A DNA stretch of 64,000 nucleotides from Atopsyche davidsoni (lineage: Eukaryota > Arthropoda > Insecta > Trichoptera > Hydrobiosidae): assembly GCA_022113835.1 (NCBI GenBank), contig JAILWY010000014.1, forward strand, positions 9,797,501 to 9,861,500, read 5' to 3'. Below, in pieces: positions 10,780-24,392 of this stretch. The notes beneath the pieces are model-generated. The model searched no databases. It saw nothing but the letters and a program-made list of their open reading frames with translations, and had not been told where the DNA came from. How positions within the stretch are numbered: position 1 is the first letter of the stretch; every line of letters begins with the position of its first letter. The position numbers were made by a program, and so were the translations under genes.

Positions 10780-11270
10780 TTGTATTTTGTCCCGCTCTGA
10801 GATTCGAGCGTAATGAGCTATGAAGAATGTTGGCCATAATCTGCGGAGATTTATGGAAGCCCTTAACGTTTAAGGGGACTTCCTCACAGATACCGCCGCT
10901 CTGCCCTACTTGCGAAATATTAAATAACCCACCGTTAATGTGCCTCGTTTTTAAGCGACGCTTTTTTTTTTAAATTAGATTTTAATAATCGCTGGTAATA
11001 ACTCATTGGACAGATCCGGGATATGCGCCGGCGGTGCCTGCTGGTGTTGTATTCCAGTTCATCTCGCCTCGAACACGAGTCCTCGGTTACTCTCCTAACT
11101 ATCTCATATTCGGTGTACGCCACACTTGAAGGCTCTTCTAGATTGTGTGCACTACTCTCTGCCGGTTCCCGATCGTCCATACAGAGCAGACTAGCCAGCC
11201 AGTGCAGTCTGCCAATTCACTGCCTCCACTACCCTGACATCCAGTTTCATTACTGCACCTGTTGTTTGAA
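10780..11270. promoter_or_regulatory. Bipartite GC-rich island
   Basis: Two GC-richer patches, about 10780-10930 and 11010-11270, are separated by AT-rich DNA. Opposing 80-90 codon frames overlap in the second patch, and neither has a recognisable domain, so I do not call a gene. Confidence 0.22.
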
Positions 11271-11289
11271 CTTGCCGCATGTGTTGATA

Positions 11290-14200
11290 TAATATAATTA
11301 TATTGAGATTTCGCTGATACCAAATGACACAATGAAACTAACAAGCGATAATAATACCAGTATTTTTTCCAATCCGAATCTTTACAAACCGTTGCTTATG
11401 ATTTAATGTTTTTTTTTTTGTAACGAATAAATACCCGAATAGCCCGGTTATGCAAATAATACAGAAACATGGCGAGAGCTTGAGACTTTATTAGTTTTTG
11501 TCTTTAGGCTAGGCAACAGTTAAAGTATCAGCCAAAGTAATATTTGAAGGAACACAGGATTGTTATATTTATAAAAAAATTGCTTGTATATAGACTTATA
11601 ATCTCAGGGTGCTATTGTATCATCATCGTCCTTAAGATGGTTCTTACAACATATAATTAAATCAAATTTGTATTCACACTGCTCAAAGAGACTGGCTTTA
11701 TATATTATTTTTCTTTTTGGTATTACGAATTATAAATATAAAAAATAACTGCCTTCTATATAAAAAAGTTTAAAAAGTCACTAAAAAATTTCCATCAAAA
11801 ACTGGAAATTACTTTTCAACATTTATCAATACACCCTTTTTGTCAAATTCATAATCCAACTTTTATTAAATTCATATACCAAGAACTCCGTTTTATTCGT
11901 TAATAAAAATATAAATAACTAAGGTTTTTTGAAATATAAACTTTACAAACCGTCACAAAAATAATTACACCTTTGTTACAAGACCAGCGCAGCTGCACCT
12001 TTGCTAGCTGCAGTGATAATATTGGCACAAAGTAAAACTTGTAACAAGTTCCTGAAACAACAGCTCCGGAACTTGCAACTTTCCTGAAAACACTCTGAAA
12101 CATCAAGTTTCAGCATAAGACCTTTTGCGTCACATCGATAAAAACAATGATCTTCAAAACAAAGCAGTTCTGCTTCTCATTAATGGGTTCTTTCAATCAC
12201 AAGCAGCAGCGCTCAAGTCTCGGAAAATATTGTTTTATGTTTTCTTATTGTTACATCAAGTTCGATACTTTTGAGTAGTGATGGGAATAATCGACTTGAT
12301 TTAAATCGTTTAAGAGAATAATATATTTGCAATTGATTGAATTAAAACCCTTTTTTTCATTCGGGGTTCTCCTAATCAAAGAAAATGTCATTCAACTTAT
12401 GTTGTTGAAATTGCATAATTATTACATTTAATTAATATTTTTGAGTTACAATAGGAAATATCGACTCAAATTGAACTATTTAAATATGAACTAGAAATTG
12501 AAAAAAATTTCAATGAAAATAACCAACTAAATACTATTATTATGTATCATTATTGTTACGTCGAATTATAAAAAAAATTGTAAATAACCATAGACGCATT
12601 GGATAAGTCTGTCAATTAATAATTTAACACAAATTTATTTTTACCCAATTTATTTAACGAAAATATAAATATGTTTTTTTTTTATATTAAACAAAACTTC
12701 TTTAATTAAAAAAGTTGAATATTTGCAAAAAAAAAATATTTTGCGTCACAAATTTTGATAACCACAGGCCAATAGTGTCGGATATATATGCAGGGCTGCA
12801 AGCACAGGCCGGCAATGGTGTTTACTTTCCATCAAGCAGTGTGATTCTGTGTGCCACGGCACATCGGTTATACTATAATTGGTTTATAATGGTGTTTTCT
12901 TACTTTATATTACACGGAGAAATTCTGCTCCGTCAACATAATCAGAAATCTAACAAATGTATTGGAGACCTCCGTTTGAGTGGCGAGAGAAAATCTCACC
13001 TGAAAATTGAGGTCATTTTTGTTCAAAATGATAAACCTACAGAAAAATCAGTAATGTAAAATCAGTGCTGTAAACTTTACCCCAAATCTTCATATTACTT
13101 TAAGACAAAACAACTTAACATATGCATCAAATCTAATGTTTTTTTTTTTATTTTTATAATTCTCTTTTAACCTTTGATAAATCATTACAGCTTTAATGTA
13201 GAACATTGAACAAATGAACATAAGAATAAAAAAAAAGCTCTTAATGCCCGTACCTTAAAAATATTTTCTCCCGCTTTTGCGAGTTTCATACTTATGTAAA
13301 ACATTCAGAACTGTGTACATCTTTAAACTTTTCTAGTTTTTTTCCGCTGTCACGTAACTGTACCGAGGTCTTAATAAAGAAACTTATGAATCGCGTATAT
13401 AAAAAACTTTATTTCCTTCTACGTTGTAATGTGTAGAACAAATATAATCTCATGGTAAAAAGGCAAATGAATAAACAAAAAAACGATTATTACGAAAATA
13501 AGTCCAAGAAATACAATTTCCAACCAAATGGTGGTAATTATTTTTTTTATATTGAATACGTTTATTCAATATTTTTCTAGATTCCACAAGTATAAGATAC
13601 GAACTTAACTTCCTTATAAAGTTAATTGTATGTTTCTAATGAAATCTCCTATTGTTAATATTACATTTTCTTTTAAAGACCCATTTTTTAACATTGTAAT
13701 AAATATTCAACAAGTTATACAATAATGAGATTTATGTAAGCATTTGATAGTGAGCGCTATTAAAATAGAAGGATTTTTTAAAATTTATTTTTCTTGTAAT
13801 TTTGTAGCAAACATTTATAAAATGATTTACTTATGCAATAATATATCCCACCGCTTCATCCGCCTTGGTATATAAAGAAGTTTCTTTAGGATTGCAGCCA
13901 GTCCTATATGATATGGTAATTTAATTAAAATTATATTATTTTCTGTACAGAACCAGCACTTTTAAAATTGGAAATGCTAATAAGGTTTGCTAACTGAAAC
14001 TATGATAAAAATGGAACAAAAACTAAATAAATTTACAATCCTACCTTAAACATTCAAATAAAGCCTTTTAAATAACAGTACTTGCTTGTTTTATTTAAGT
14101 CGATCTGACAATAAAGTATTGCATGACTTGACAGAACATAAATTACAGCGAAGTATTGTTTTATTACGTGATTTCGTTGAAATGGATTAGTTTTAATATA

Positions 14201-14450
14201 AATAGTAAAAAGTTAAATATTTAAGTTAAATTGGTATTATTTACATAGTTTAATGTTGTTTCATATTTACATAATGAATAATTACACGCGATACATTTAC
14301 TCAGTGTGCCAATAAGAACATAAATATAATTTCAATGAAGGTGAATGACATTTAGCTTATATTCTATAAAATAACAAGTTATTTATATGCATCTATCTTA
14401 TTTGTTTTTTACTATATAATGTGCTCAAACCTCACATAGTAATAATAACC
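11290..14450. other. AT-rich stretch with one unassigned frame
   Basis: Long AT-rich DNA. At 12715-13059 the plus strand is open for 114 codons starting from TTG (peptide segment DIYAGLQAQAGNGVYF); I recognise nothing in it. TAGTGATGGGAATAATCGA at about 12276-12294 looks like one end of a hAT-type element, but I found no matching second end. Confidence 0.4.
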
Positions 14451-14460
14451 TTATAGTGAG

Positions 14461-14640
14461 TATCTTCTTTATTTAGTGCCTCTCCTCAGAGAAGGTTGGC
14501 GACCATCTAACTGACCATATATAAGCTGAGCCAGTGTTCATGGTTTTCTTAGGGAGAATAGTGAAGTGGGTCCTCGGGGCCTTCTTCACTTATATGCATG
14601 GTGGCAAAATACATGCAATTATAGATATTGAAAGTATTAA
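14461..14640 (-). repeat. Dispersed repeat family, copy a
   Basis: In reverse complement this reads GGTCGCCAACCTTCTCTGAG, then GAGGCACTAAATAAAGAAG, matching copies at 26.7 kb and 28.65 kb. The neighbouring text AGTGAAGTGGGTCC and GCCTTCTTCACTTAT probably belongs to the same repeat. Ends are not defined, so the class (SINE or fragment of a larger element) is open. Confidence 0.6.
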
Positions 14641-14649
14641 TGATAGTTT

Positions 14650-16780
14650 TTAAAAACGACAAGTTTTCGATGTTTATTTTTGTTGCGTCTTGTGTGAATC
14701 GAATACCATAGTATACATTTTAATTTTAGTATGAATGCAAAACATGTGGTTGCTATAAAGAAATTATTTTATATTTACTTAGAACACGACAGACAACCAA
14801 AATTGATGGTTAAAAATAGATTCTTCTACTGGTTTGATATTGTGATAAGATGAAAAAAATTATGAAACCTGACTTATTCAATAAAGCATACTTAACCGGC
14901 TAAAATTTAATGCAATCAAGTACAGAGGTTACCGTGTTTAGAACATGTTGAGACTTTGTTTTCACAGCACTCTAGCGTATAAATTACAAGAAAACAGAAA
15001 ACTTTGTTAATTATTTAATGTTGTAAGTTTTTTTATGCCAGTGTACGGTTATTTCAAAGAATTACATTAATTTCAGCCAAGATTTTTCGTGCTATGCCTT
15101 GATAGTGGAATAATATTTCTACTGAAAAAAGTCTTAAGACTAACTTGTCGCAGGATTATGAAAGCTTTCTAGTATAATAATTAAACCAAGCATAAAAGTT
15201 CCCCCATAGTCCGCATATAAAACAGAAACTTCATAATATAGCCGTTTATGAATTCAACGAGCATCTTGATATTTTAAGAACAGGGATGAATACTAAATTT
15301 TTGATTTATAAAAGTAATATTGAATATAAACACTGAGATTTTTTATTACTTTATCTTGTTACATAGCCCACAAAATGACAATGAGACAACAGGCCCAGAA
15401 TATTTTAAAGAATTAATTGTATTTATCTTTCTTTAGTTTCAGTTTTTCTTATACAATTGTGAAATATAGACTGAATCAGATTTTTTTTAATTAACAAAGT
15501 TTATATTCAACATACATTAAATAACCTTAAAATACATAACGAGATCGATGACTTTTGTGGAATAATTGTAAAAGATAATTTTAAAAACAACAATAATATC
15601 GAAACAGTTTAGAAATAATTCAATAAACCATACATTTATGTTAACATATATTTTTTTAAATTCTCACGAAGCTGATATATAACAATAATAATTGTAAAAA
15701 AATTGAGCCAAGACAAAAAAAAACTTGGAAGAGTCAATTGAGTCATTCAAACCAAAAATTGGTAAAAAATGAGTACTTCGGTAATGAGATATTAAGCTTT
15801 ATATGCCCGAAATTATATCTTATGAAAATGTAAAGAGGTTTGAACCAATTAAAATGATAAAAAAGCCACCAAGACTTAAAATATACCATATTGTATTTGT
15901 ATTAGATAGAATGATCTTCTTAAAAATGATATATGTAAGATATTTTACAAACGTATATTAAAATTCTACAAACGTTTCAAGATAAATTATAAAAAAATAC
16001 TTATTACAACTATGAAATTTTCGCATTGTTGCATTTAAGAAGTTTCAATAAATGCAAAACAAAATTATCATAAAAGTAATTTGATAGGGGAGAAATAGTT
16101 TTAATCCTGCAAGTATTGCACCAATCACTGGCTTATTCAACTTTCTAGATTCAATGATAATACCCCTCAAGTCGGATGAGTTTTTCCAGCGGTCTCTGTT
16201 TTCAGCGAACCCTATCGAGGTTTTTCTTTTAGCTTTTGAAGCTTTTTAACTTAAACCAACCTCAATCTTTTTTTTAATATCTTTTTCTTTCTCAAAAAAG
16301 CGACTGAGGATTCCATCTATATTTTACATGATTTAGTGTTTGTAGAGCCATACTGTAGGTTGTTAATGAACGTAACCCAAATTAAATGTTTATATTATTT
16401 TATTTGCACCACCTTATCCACTTGCATCATTAAAAGTCTTATTGCTTCTTTTTTCCGTGATTGCAATATTTTTTTTAAACCGAAATTCATAAAAAGAAAA
16501 AAAAAAGCTTAATATTTTAATAGATTGCTTTCTTTAACAGATTTTTTTCACGAATCAAAATAATCAATCACATTATTATACTTATTATACAATCGTATTT
16601 AAAAGGGCAGATGTATCGAATATTTAAAAAATCGAGCACTGTTGGTTCAATTAGATAATTGGTAAAATAGATAAATAAAAATATCTGCATTTGTTAATAT
16701 GCCCATGACGAGGATTTGTCGGTTTTTTTTATCGTATTTCACGTATCTTTGTAATGAATTACAAAAAAAAATTACAAATC
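14650..16780. other. AT-rich stretch without visible gene
   Basis: No supported coding region. A roughly 40-base segment at about 16604-16640 (TCGAATATTTAAAAAATCGA) resembles one at about 16800-16830, possibly a short local duplication. Confidence 0.5.
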
Positions 16781-16784
16781 ACAA

Positions 16785-17130
16785 TACAAAAGCGGGCCGT
16801 CGTATCGAATATCCAAAAAATCGAAACAAAGTCAACACTGGCGGCTCCACAAACGAATAGCATTTTATTGGCATTGGAAAATTACGCCAAACAAAATTAT
16901 GGCAAACAAGAAAGGGAGATGAGTAATTGGTTGATTGAACGATAACAAAGACGGGATGAAATCCAAAGGATAACCGAAAAGCGAGCGCCGAAGTAAGCGA
17001 ATGCATAATATTATTCGGATTTTGTCTCCTCTGCAAAAACGAATGAACGGCCTAAATAAGCCAGTAAATCGCCGTAATATGGCTTGTACGGTTCCTTTAC
17101 TTTCGTACAAAGGATCCCCTTGTTCCTATA
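16785..17130. promoter_or_regulatory. Island of mixed composition, candidate regulatory element
   Basis: A GC-richer block with ATGAGTAATTGGTTGATTG and GATAACAAAGACGGG, words of homeodomain and Sox type. Overlapping 60-85 codon frames on both strands are best read as chance. Confidence 0.22.
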
Positions 17131-17409
17131 TTCTACGAATTAAGGCTTGTGTAACTAATCAAAAAAACACCTGGCTTTGTAGCTAAGACTTTTTGATTGT
17201 TGTATTTCACTTAAAACAGATTATAAACACAAAATATGATACTAATTGAGGATTGATTATTTTTTGTTATACACATCATATTATTAGCATTAATGCATTG
17301 CTGAAACAAAGTATTTGGGGTTGATGAAAAATTTAATAAAAGTTGTTTTAAAAACATTATGCACCGAGTTTAAACGATTACAATTTTATATGTATAGTTT
17401 TTCAAAGTC

Positions 17410-17720
17410 ATTCAATAACGCGTGTACATTTCGTGGATAGCAGCGGACTTTAAGCATAAGTGCATGTTCAGATTTATTCTTATTGTTATGTTTACAAAGG
17501 CGCCACAAGCGCTGGTACTTGTGTCTTTCAGGACGGAGCGCAATCTCAGAGGGGAATCCCCTATCGGCCGAGCTGCATCTGGTCCCGGGGGAGGATAAAA
17601 GTCCGAGAGTCCGCAGCCAGTACAATAAGCGGTCTTAATGACAATCATAACTGCCCCTATAACGGCAGCAGACGGACGATATCGCGCTGCTTGCAGAGGA
17701 TAATCCCGGTTGTTGAGGTA
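17410..17720. promoter_or_regulatory. GC-rich island, candidate cis-regulatory element
   Basis: Contains TTATGTTTACAAAGG (forkhead-like) and TCCCGGGGGAGGATAAAAG. Two mirror-image 120-codon frames span it on opposite strands. Neither shows a domain, and both run into AT-rich flanks. Confidence 0.25.
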
Positions 17721-18619
17721 ATGGATATAAAATTTTATACACTCGAAAATTTCAACTTTCAACAAAATTTTCACTACAGTGCATTAAAATTCCATATGCT
17801 ATTATCAGAACCAAAATTTTAGCTATCATATAATAATGGTTAAATTAACATGTTTTTTTTAGCACACATGAGGTTTTGGGCTAGAATCAGTGGTAAATCA
17901 ATAAGAGTTATTAAGTTTTATTACTTCAGTTAGAATAACGAATTATCAATAAAAAATCTAAAAGATCAAAAGAGAATTTCATAGACATTTAAGACATAAA
18001 TAATCTGTATCGTTTTTATATGTATTTTACCGTTTGTCTAGCTATTTTTTTTAAACAATGTAGTGTGATTATACACTTCTTGTAATTAGATTTTATAATA
18101 TTGGAGATGCGCCGCTCGTATAATTTAGACGCAATATTTAATACTTTTATAATGTATTTTGAATATTTAAATTTATTATTACTTTACTATTGACTCAATT
18201 GCGCCAGTATTTTGTTACTGGTAGCCCACTTATAACTTCACAATGTTTCGAGAGCCGTCTTACATAAACACGTATGCAACAAACTGTACAGAAGTATTGA
18301 TTAGACAGCCATGTAGTACATAAATTTATGTTAGGTGATAAGTTCAGTAGTACTTTTTAAGCTTTTTAAATTGTAGTTTAAGCCACAGATGAAGGGTTAG
18401 AAATTAGCACTTCATAAATGATATCAAGACTGTACGATAAAAATAACGGCATTTTCGTTTTGATAAGAGCAAAACGTATTTTATTTTATTTTTAAATAAA
18501 ATTAATAGGTCGACATGAACTTCAGTAGCAGCACGCTTTAAAGGCGAAGTTTTATCTCGAAAGTAACCTTAGCACAAAATGCTAAAACAAAAATGATAAA
18601 GTACAATCTTAAAGTAGAT

Positions 18620-18850
18620 TAAATTCGAGTCCAAGTTCTTTCAGCGGCGCTCCACACACTGCAGACGTGTGGGTACTGCCTGGGGGGGGCGGGGGGCAAG
18701 CAGGGAGGCTCTGTCCCGGGGGCAGAGCCTCACAAAGACTCGTGAAACTTGTTAACGAACTTTCTACTTTGCAGTGCGCTGCAGGCGGGGGAGGGCCGCC
18801 GGACGCAGGGCGCGCGAAACGACGAACCCCGCGGTTCTCCTCACACACTC
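18620..18850. promoter_or_regulatory. Extreme GC-rich block with hairpin
   Basis: This short block holds G-runs (18680-18696) and the hairpin GGCTCTG ... CAGAGCC around 18707-18729. TTCTACTTTGCAG at about 18761-18773 resembles a splice acceptor and is followed by GC-rich sequence, so an exon is possible. No domain is visible in any frame. Confidence 0.25.
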
Positions 18851-18969
18851 AAACAACCGTGCCACATATCATTTATACGTTTTCCATCGCATATATCTGT
18901 AAAATTAAATCTGTATCACTTTTTGAAGGCCTCACCAATGAAGTATAAAATTAAAATGCTAACTTAATC

Positions 18970-19642
18970 CAGATGTTCCCAAAGTGGTCAATATCGACCC
19001 CCAGGGGTCGATTTCGCCCTGCAAGGGATTGGTGACAGCGAAAAATAAAATTGGGGGTCCATGAACTGTAAATGGGGGTCCCATTTTAGCAGGTCATCAC
19101 CAAAATTTAGACATTTCGTAAATGTCATTATGCACCGAACACAGATTGTACCTACGTACTTTGTGACGAATCGAAGCCCTGAAGCGTAGAAGTTCGTGCC
19201 AAATGCTCGAGTAACGAGACTTTCGGCACTGTAAAACTATACCGACGTACCTTATTTGAGCTTATGACATAAGAAGGACGAACCATTACGATCGTGTTGC
19301 CTTTTTTAAAAATCATTTACAGGGGCTAATAAACTCGGATGGGCAGCGAGCTGATTGGTTGTACGGAGCGCCGATGGGCGTAATAAAAAAAAATTGATTT
19401 GACAAATATTCCGAGAAAATAAGGACACCTGTACGGCTTAACAACGTGGGAACTTTGGCAACCAAGGACAGACAGACCCTTCGTTTAAATCGTTTTAAAG
19501 TGAGTTGTTCTATATAAGATGTCAAAAATATGTTTGAAGTTGATGAATTTGTAAAAATTCAATTTTAGCAAGGCAGGGGGTCGACGAAAAACAGGAAAAC
19601 TCGACAAGGGGTTGACGGGACAAAATAGTTTGGGAAAGTATG
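18970..19642. mobile_element. hAT-like non-autonomous element, older copy
   Basis: The left end CAGATGTTCCCAA and right end TTGGGAAAGTATG are degraded inverted termini. The adjacent 8 bases (ACTTAATC at 18962-18969, TCCTAATC at 19643-19650) agree at six of eight positions, consistent with an aged 8-bp hAT target duplication. About 100 bases at each end match the element at 62266-62736, for example GGTCAATATCGACCCCCAGG and CAGGAAAACTCGACAAGGGG. The middle is longer than in the other copy and carries no intact transposase. Confidence 0.85.
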
Positions 19643-19649
19643 TCCTAAT

Positions 19650-22200
19650 CGAACCTATTTTTTTAAATATTCAATACAAACATATAAAGCATTTCTCTCT
19701 ACAGCTGCTACTAAGTTTTATATTTTCAAATTTATTCTCACAATGAATCAACATAGGAAAACTGTATTTATAAATTATTAAACGTTTACAAATAATATTT
19801 TATGCCGTTGGTTTTGTAGCCCTGATTATTTCAAGTAGGCATAAAGCACGGGACATCGCTTTCTTTAAAAATTCAAACAATCCATCTGTGATGGGGCAGG
19901 GTAGACTACACTTGGTTTTTTTTAACGTAAGTATAGCTTTAAACCTCTTTTTATTTTCATTTCTTTTTGCCCTTACCAAACTGTTCTTTTAAAAATATTT
20001 GATAATGAACTCTAACAGCTTTAAGTTGATGTACTTTCTTTATTAATAATGTTATATATGTTTAAGCTGTTGAAGAATAGACACTCAACCAAATATTATC
20101 TGAATAACGAACCTTTATACATCAAAAACCTCAGATGAAAAATGGAACTTTAAGCTCAAAAGCAAATGATTTAATGCGGTTAAAGTCCTTAATGTATCTT
20201 TTTTTTTGTTTTTAATACCAAAATAAAATAATTATTGACATAACATTTATATATATATATATATATATGAATAATTTTCTTTTTGTTTTAAGATAGTGTA
20301 TGCGAACATGTGATTATGTGATTGATTATACAATTTGTTTTTAAAAAGAAAATTAATTGTACCCAAATATTATTTATTTTTGATAATAGAAACCATTTAT
20401 TTTTGAGGTTTGACTCACTATATGATTAAATTTCATGGTGAAAGCCTAAAGTTTAGCGCTTAAAAAACGTCACTCATGACGAAGAATTGCGAATGATAAC
20501 GAACACGTTACGAAATGCTTTCTTTAAAACTTTCATTATTAAATTATTATTTATTTTGCTTTGATAACAAGTTTAGATTTTCCGTTGGAATACTTTTGCT
20601 TATATATTAGTTATAGTATGAGCATCGCAGAGAACAGTGAAGCGGTCATGGTCACGTTCCCAACAATAAGTGAATTAGTAACAATTGGGGAGATTGTACT
20701 CCCTCAAGGTAGGATTAGATTATGCTAGGTAAGGCTATAGCCAATTCATATAAAACCAAATATCAAATTGATTAAAAGTTTGCAAGCACTAGTTTTAACT
20801 TTTACTCTAATTTTTTTTAAAAATATTATTATGAAATAGTTAATCGATATAGGATTGTTAAGAGGAGTTGTCAATCGTCAAAAATTTACATTAAAGGTAC
20901 GAGGAACGTCTTAAGTATTTTGCGACGTATGCATATAATAAAAATACATTGCATAAAATAACACATGCGTAAACGAAAACATTTAAAATAATTTAAAAAT
21001 TCACGAAAAACAATATACATTCTTCTTTTCAGGTAAACGATTGAGTATTATATAAACAAAAATAATTAGAGGAAAAATCTAGAATTTTTGATTTTTTATC
21101 ATTAAGGTGAATTAAACTTTTTTATAATAATACTTTTTTTATAATTAGTTTATAATAAAATTAACTAAAAGAATACTAAAACATATTATTATTAATACAT
21201 GGACTCGGAAACACGCTTTCATTTGTACCATTAATTAATGGATGGAAATTTTCAACAATATAATAAATAGAAAACCTCATATTATATTTGTTTCATTTGT
21301 TTTTGGGGTTACAAATTCAGGAATACTGCCATGAGCAATCAAATTATATCGCATAAAAGACAGTATCATACCAAAACGATGGCAATTTACTATAATGACA
21401 GTAATTATTATAAAATATGCAAAATACATCAACCCTTGGGGCAAGTTATTGAACAATAAGGGCTGGGTAGAGATTTTGGAATTAAATTTAGACCTCGAAT
21501 TAGGAAAGGCACACGAACAGGATAAGGAGACAAAACCAAACGGTCAGGAATAGATAGATTTTAGTTATAATATGGTTTAGAAGTTATGCATTTATTCATG
21601 ACTAGATAATACGTATTAGGAGATTTGGTTTGGAAATGAATAATACAAAATTAACTTATGTAACCTTCGCATGAATGTAATTTTCTTGTACAAATATATG
21701 AAGTTAGTAAAAGTATACTTTTAGACAGAATCAAAAAAACAGCCGCACTGAAATTTTTTAGAAAGCATACTTTTTCATAAAGCAAGCCAGACTATTGGAG
21801 TATAATAAATAAACCATGCTTGACTATGATTGAAAAATTATTTATGTATAGTGTTTACCCGTTTACATATTTGTTTAAAAGAACCTAATTTTGGATTAAT
21901 ATATTAACGAATCGTATTTACTTTATGATATAAGAGTACATGTTAAAAAATATAAACACAAGTATGCTTTAAATAAGGTTTCATTGAATAATATATAAAT
22001 TTTATTTTAATGATAATAACAATTTTAAATCTTGCGTTAATTATTATTTTTTTCATTTTAATTGCAAATGATAATTAAATAGCACACACAACTACAAAAA
22101 AAACTAAATATTATGAAAGCATACATATATGCTGCCAAGAAAGCAAGAATAAAATAAAACCTTATTAATAGACTGTGCTTCGTGAGATTCGTAATAAATA
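19650..22200. other. AT-rich stretch with a short TA microsatellite
   Basis: No supported gene. A (TA)n run lies at 20248-20268. The rest is unstructured AT-rich DNA as far as I can read it. Confidence 0.55.
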
Positions 22201-22209
22201 GAACAGCTG

Positions 22210-22412
22210 TCATAAAAAATCGACGTTTCCGTCAACAGCGACTGTCCACCGCCACTTGTTGCACGTCACAGCCTCGGTTTCCTGCAAAGCCTTCGCTGGG
22301 CCGGAGGTGCTATAACTCAAGGAGCAACTGAGGATGTCGGAAGTCACGCTCTGGCGAGCGCCCGTACGATGATTCATCTTGTAGAACAAGTGTGTGCCCG
22401 CCCGAGTGGAAT
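22210..22412 (-). CDS. Possible terminal exon or conserved non-coding island
   Basis: On the minus strand TTAACGCGTACAG ends at 22413, a possible acceptor. The following sequence is open for 67 codons to TGA at 22210-22212. The peptide includes THLFYKMNHRTGARQSVTSD and TCNKWRWTVAVDG, a reasonable protein-like mix, and the composition is much GC-richer than the flanks. The plus strand is also open for about 60 codons here, so openness partly reflects composition. No domain recognised and no partner exon found. Confidence 0.22.
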
Positions 22413-22974
22413 CTGTACGCGTTAATAAATATGTTATTTATTAATGGGATGTTTATTGACACCTTTGTTTTTGTTCTTGTGTATGTTTGTGCCCACTACC
22501 ATTTTTCTGAATTTCATGTGTAAAACTAAACAAAACAAAAAAAAAACAGTAATAAGATAATATAGCATAAAACAACGCACAATAGTTATAATTGAATTTG
22601 TTTTCATTGTTGAATATAAGTAATTTAAAACAATAGTCATTTTATGCGATTTATCAATAAGTCAATCAACCTGTAAGATTACAAGTATATCTCAAATTAA
22701 TTTCATCTACATGAAATTGTTTTACTTTGACGTGAAAAGCTTGTATCACGCTATGGTTTTCATATAAGCAGGTTATGTAGATTTAACACAAGCACAAAAT
22801 AATAACCCGCTAGCGCTAATGCTGTTTCTTTAAATAATTGTATTTAATTATATTTGAGTTCATGGAAAAATTTAATAACGAATTAAATAAAATTATTTTT
22901 CAAAAATCATTGGTTTATCCATGCCAACAACTTAATTCCATTCACAAAAGCCATTCTAAATAAACTAGTTCTCC

Positions 22975-23170
22975 CTTTTTTTCGTTAACTACATCAATAC
23001 ATTAAAGCTCCCTTTTCTTTGTGGTAAAGTTGCCCAATATCGACATTTTTAATTTGATAACAAAAATTATATGGAATAATTATTTCTCCTACTTTTACGT
23101 AAAGTACATCAATACGTAAAAGCTCATTTCTCTGAATAGTATAGTTGCTCCAAAGCCAGTCATCTACAGT
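22975..23170. repeat. Diverged tandem duplication, period 115
   Basis: The word TACATCAATAC recurs at 22990 and 23105, embedded in similar neighbours (TCTCC..., ...AAAGCTC, GTTGCCCA versus GTTGCTCCA). This is an old two-unit duplication with visible divergence. Confidence 0.55.
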
Positions 23171-23189
23171 ATATAGCTCTTTTTTTCCC

Positions 23190-23520
23190 GGAAATCTCAT
23201 CATACAAATGGCTTGCTGCTCCTCCGCGGTCTCTTTTTCTCTGCCTTTTTGTTAAGTTTGCTTAATGGAAATTCCGTCGTGGAAAAAGGCTCTCTATTAT
23301 AAGTGTTCGGCTGCGGTTTTTCCGTCCGTTTTTTTGCCTCCAAGAATGTAATAACTGTGTAAGAAGCGCCGGCGCTTGCTCTCTTTCTGATGGCCGAATG
23401 ATTTGATCAATGCGAACGCCATGCAAATTTATCACTAGCCGTGAATTCTTTTTTTTTTTGGTCTTCTCTCGGAGTGAAATTGTCTTTACGTCATTTAATT
23501 CGAATGGCCAGGGCATAACT
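23190..23520. promoter_or_regulatory. GC-richer island with octamer word
   Basis: Contains CCATGCAAATTTATCAC at about 23420-23436, including the POU/octamer word ATGCAAAT. No supported gene. Candidate regulatory element. Confidence 0.22.
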
Positions 23521-24266
23521 CATTTGTGGCGCAAGATTTGTAGTTGTTTTGTCGAAACTCAATGTTGTGTACTTGCGAATGGCGCTCTGTGGTACGTTTG
23601 TAAAAAAATTAACAATGTTTAAAGCTATTTTATATCGCAACTTTTCTAGAGACAAACTTAAAATATCCAGATTTAATGGCGATCGAAGATTTATAGACTT
23701 GCTTACGTTGTGTTGTTCAAGTACTTTCATGTTTTTCAGCCACAAAAAAAAACCATTCCAAATAAATTGCTTTTCCACAAAATAATAGGCTGACGCACAT
23801 ATGTGAATATTTTTTTTAAATCATAACATATAAGCGTCTATATTACGTCCATGCATTGGATTAAGCAATCTAGTTTATCATCATCGTCAATGAAGATTAC
23901 CGACCATCTGACAGAAACATATCTCTATCCTGAAGATTTACTAAATGCGGAGAATATTCAAAATACTGTGGGTTGAGCACAGAATGCGACAAGAAAATAA
24001 ACACTAAAAACCTAATTAGACTTATACTAGCAATACTGTATAAATATATTAATTTTTATTCTCACAATCGAACTATCCGCGTATATCGCAATAAAATAAA
24101 TACTTCCATAAATTTGATATAAGATTATACTATAGGAGACATTTATGCTTATATATAGGTGTCCCAAATTTAACGCAAGATTTGAATTTGTCGCCATTTT
24201 TACAGTAAAGTTTTGGGAACACTTAAAAAAAACAATTTGACAGCTGACAGTTTAGGGTTAGTAAAA

Positions 24267-24392
24267 ATGGAACGTTACACGATAAAACAACGTGTTTTCA
24301 TTATTAAACAATATTTCAAAAATAATAAAATCTTGGCAGCTGCAGTTCGAAAATTTCATACAAAATATGGTCGGAATAGTGTTTTAACTTCG
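24267..24392 (+). pseudogene. Mariner-like transposase N-terminus, left arm
   Basis: From ATG at 24267 the frame reads MERYTIKQRVFIIKQYF and continues through RKFHTKYGRNS to LTSS, typical of the first helix-turn-helix region of a mariner-like transposase. At about 24393 the sequence switches to the reverse complement of the gene interior, so the frame then encodes nonsense until TAG at 24471-24473. Confidence 0.8.

Noticed and set aside
12276..12300. TAGTGATGGGAATAATCGA, resembling one end of a hAT-type element
   Set aside because: No complementary second terminus or target duplication was found.
17412..17822. Mirror-image 120-codon frames on both strands
   Set aside because: Both depend on the GC island's low stop-codon density; no domain, splice or start support.
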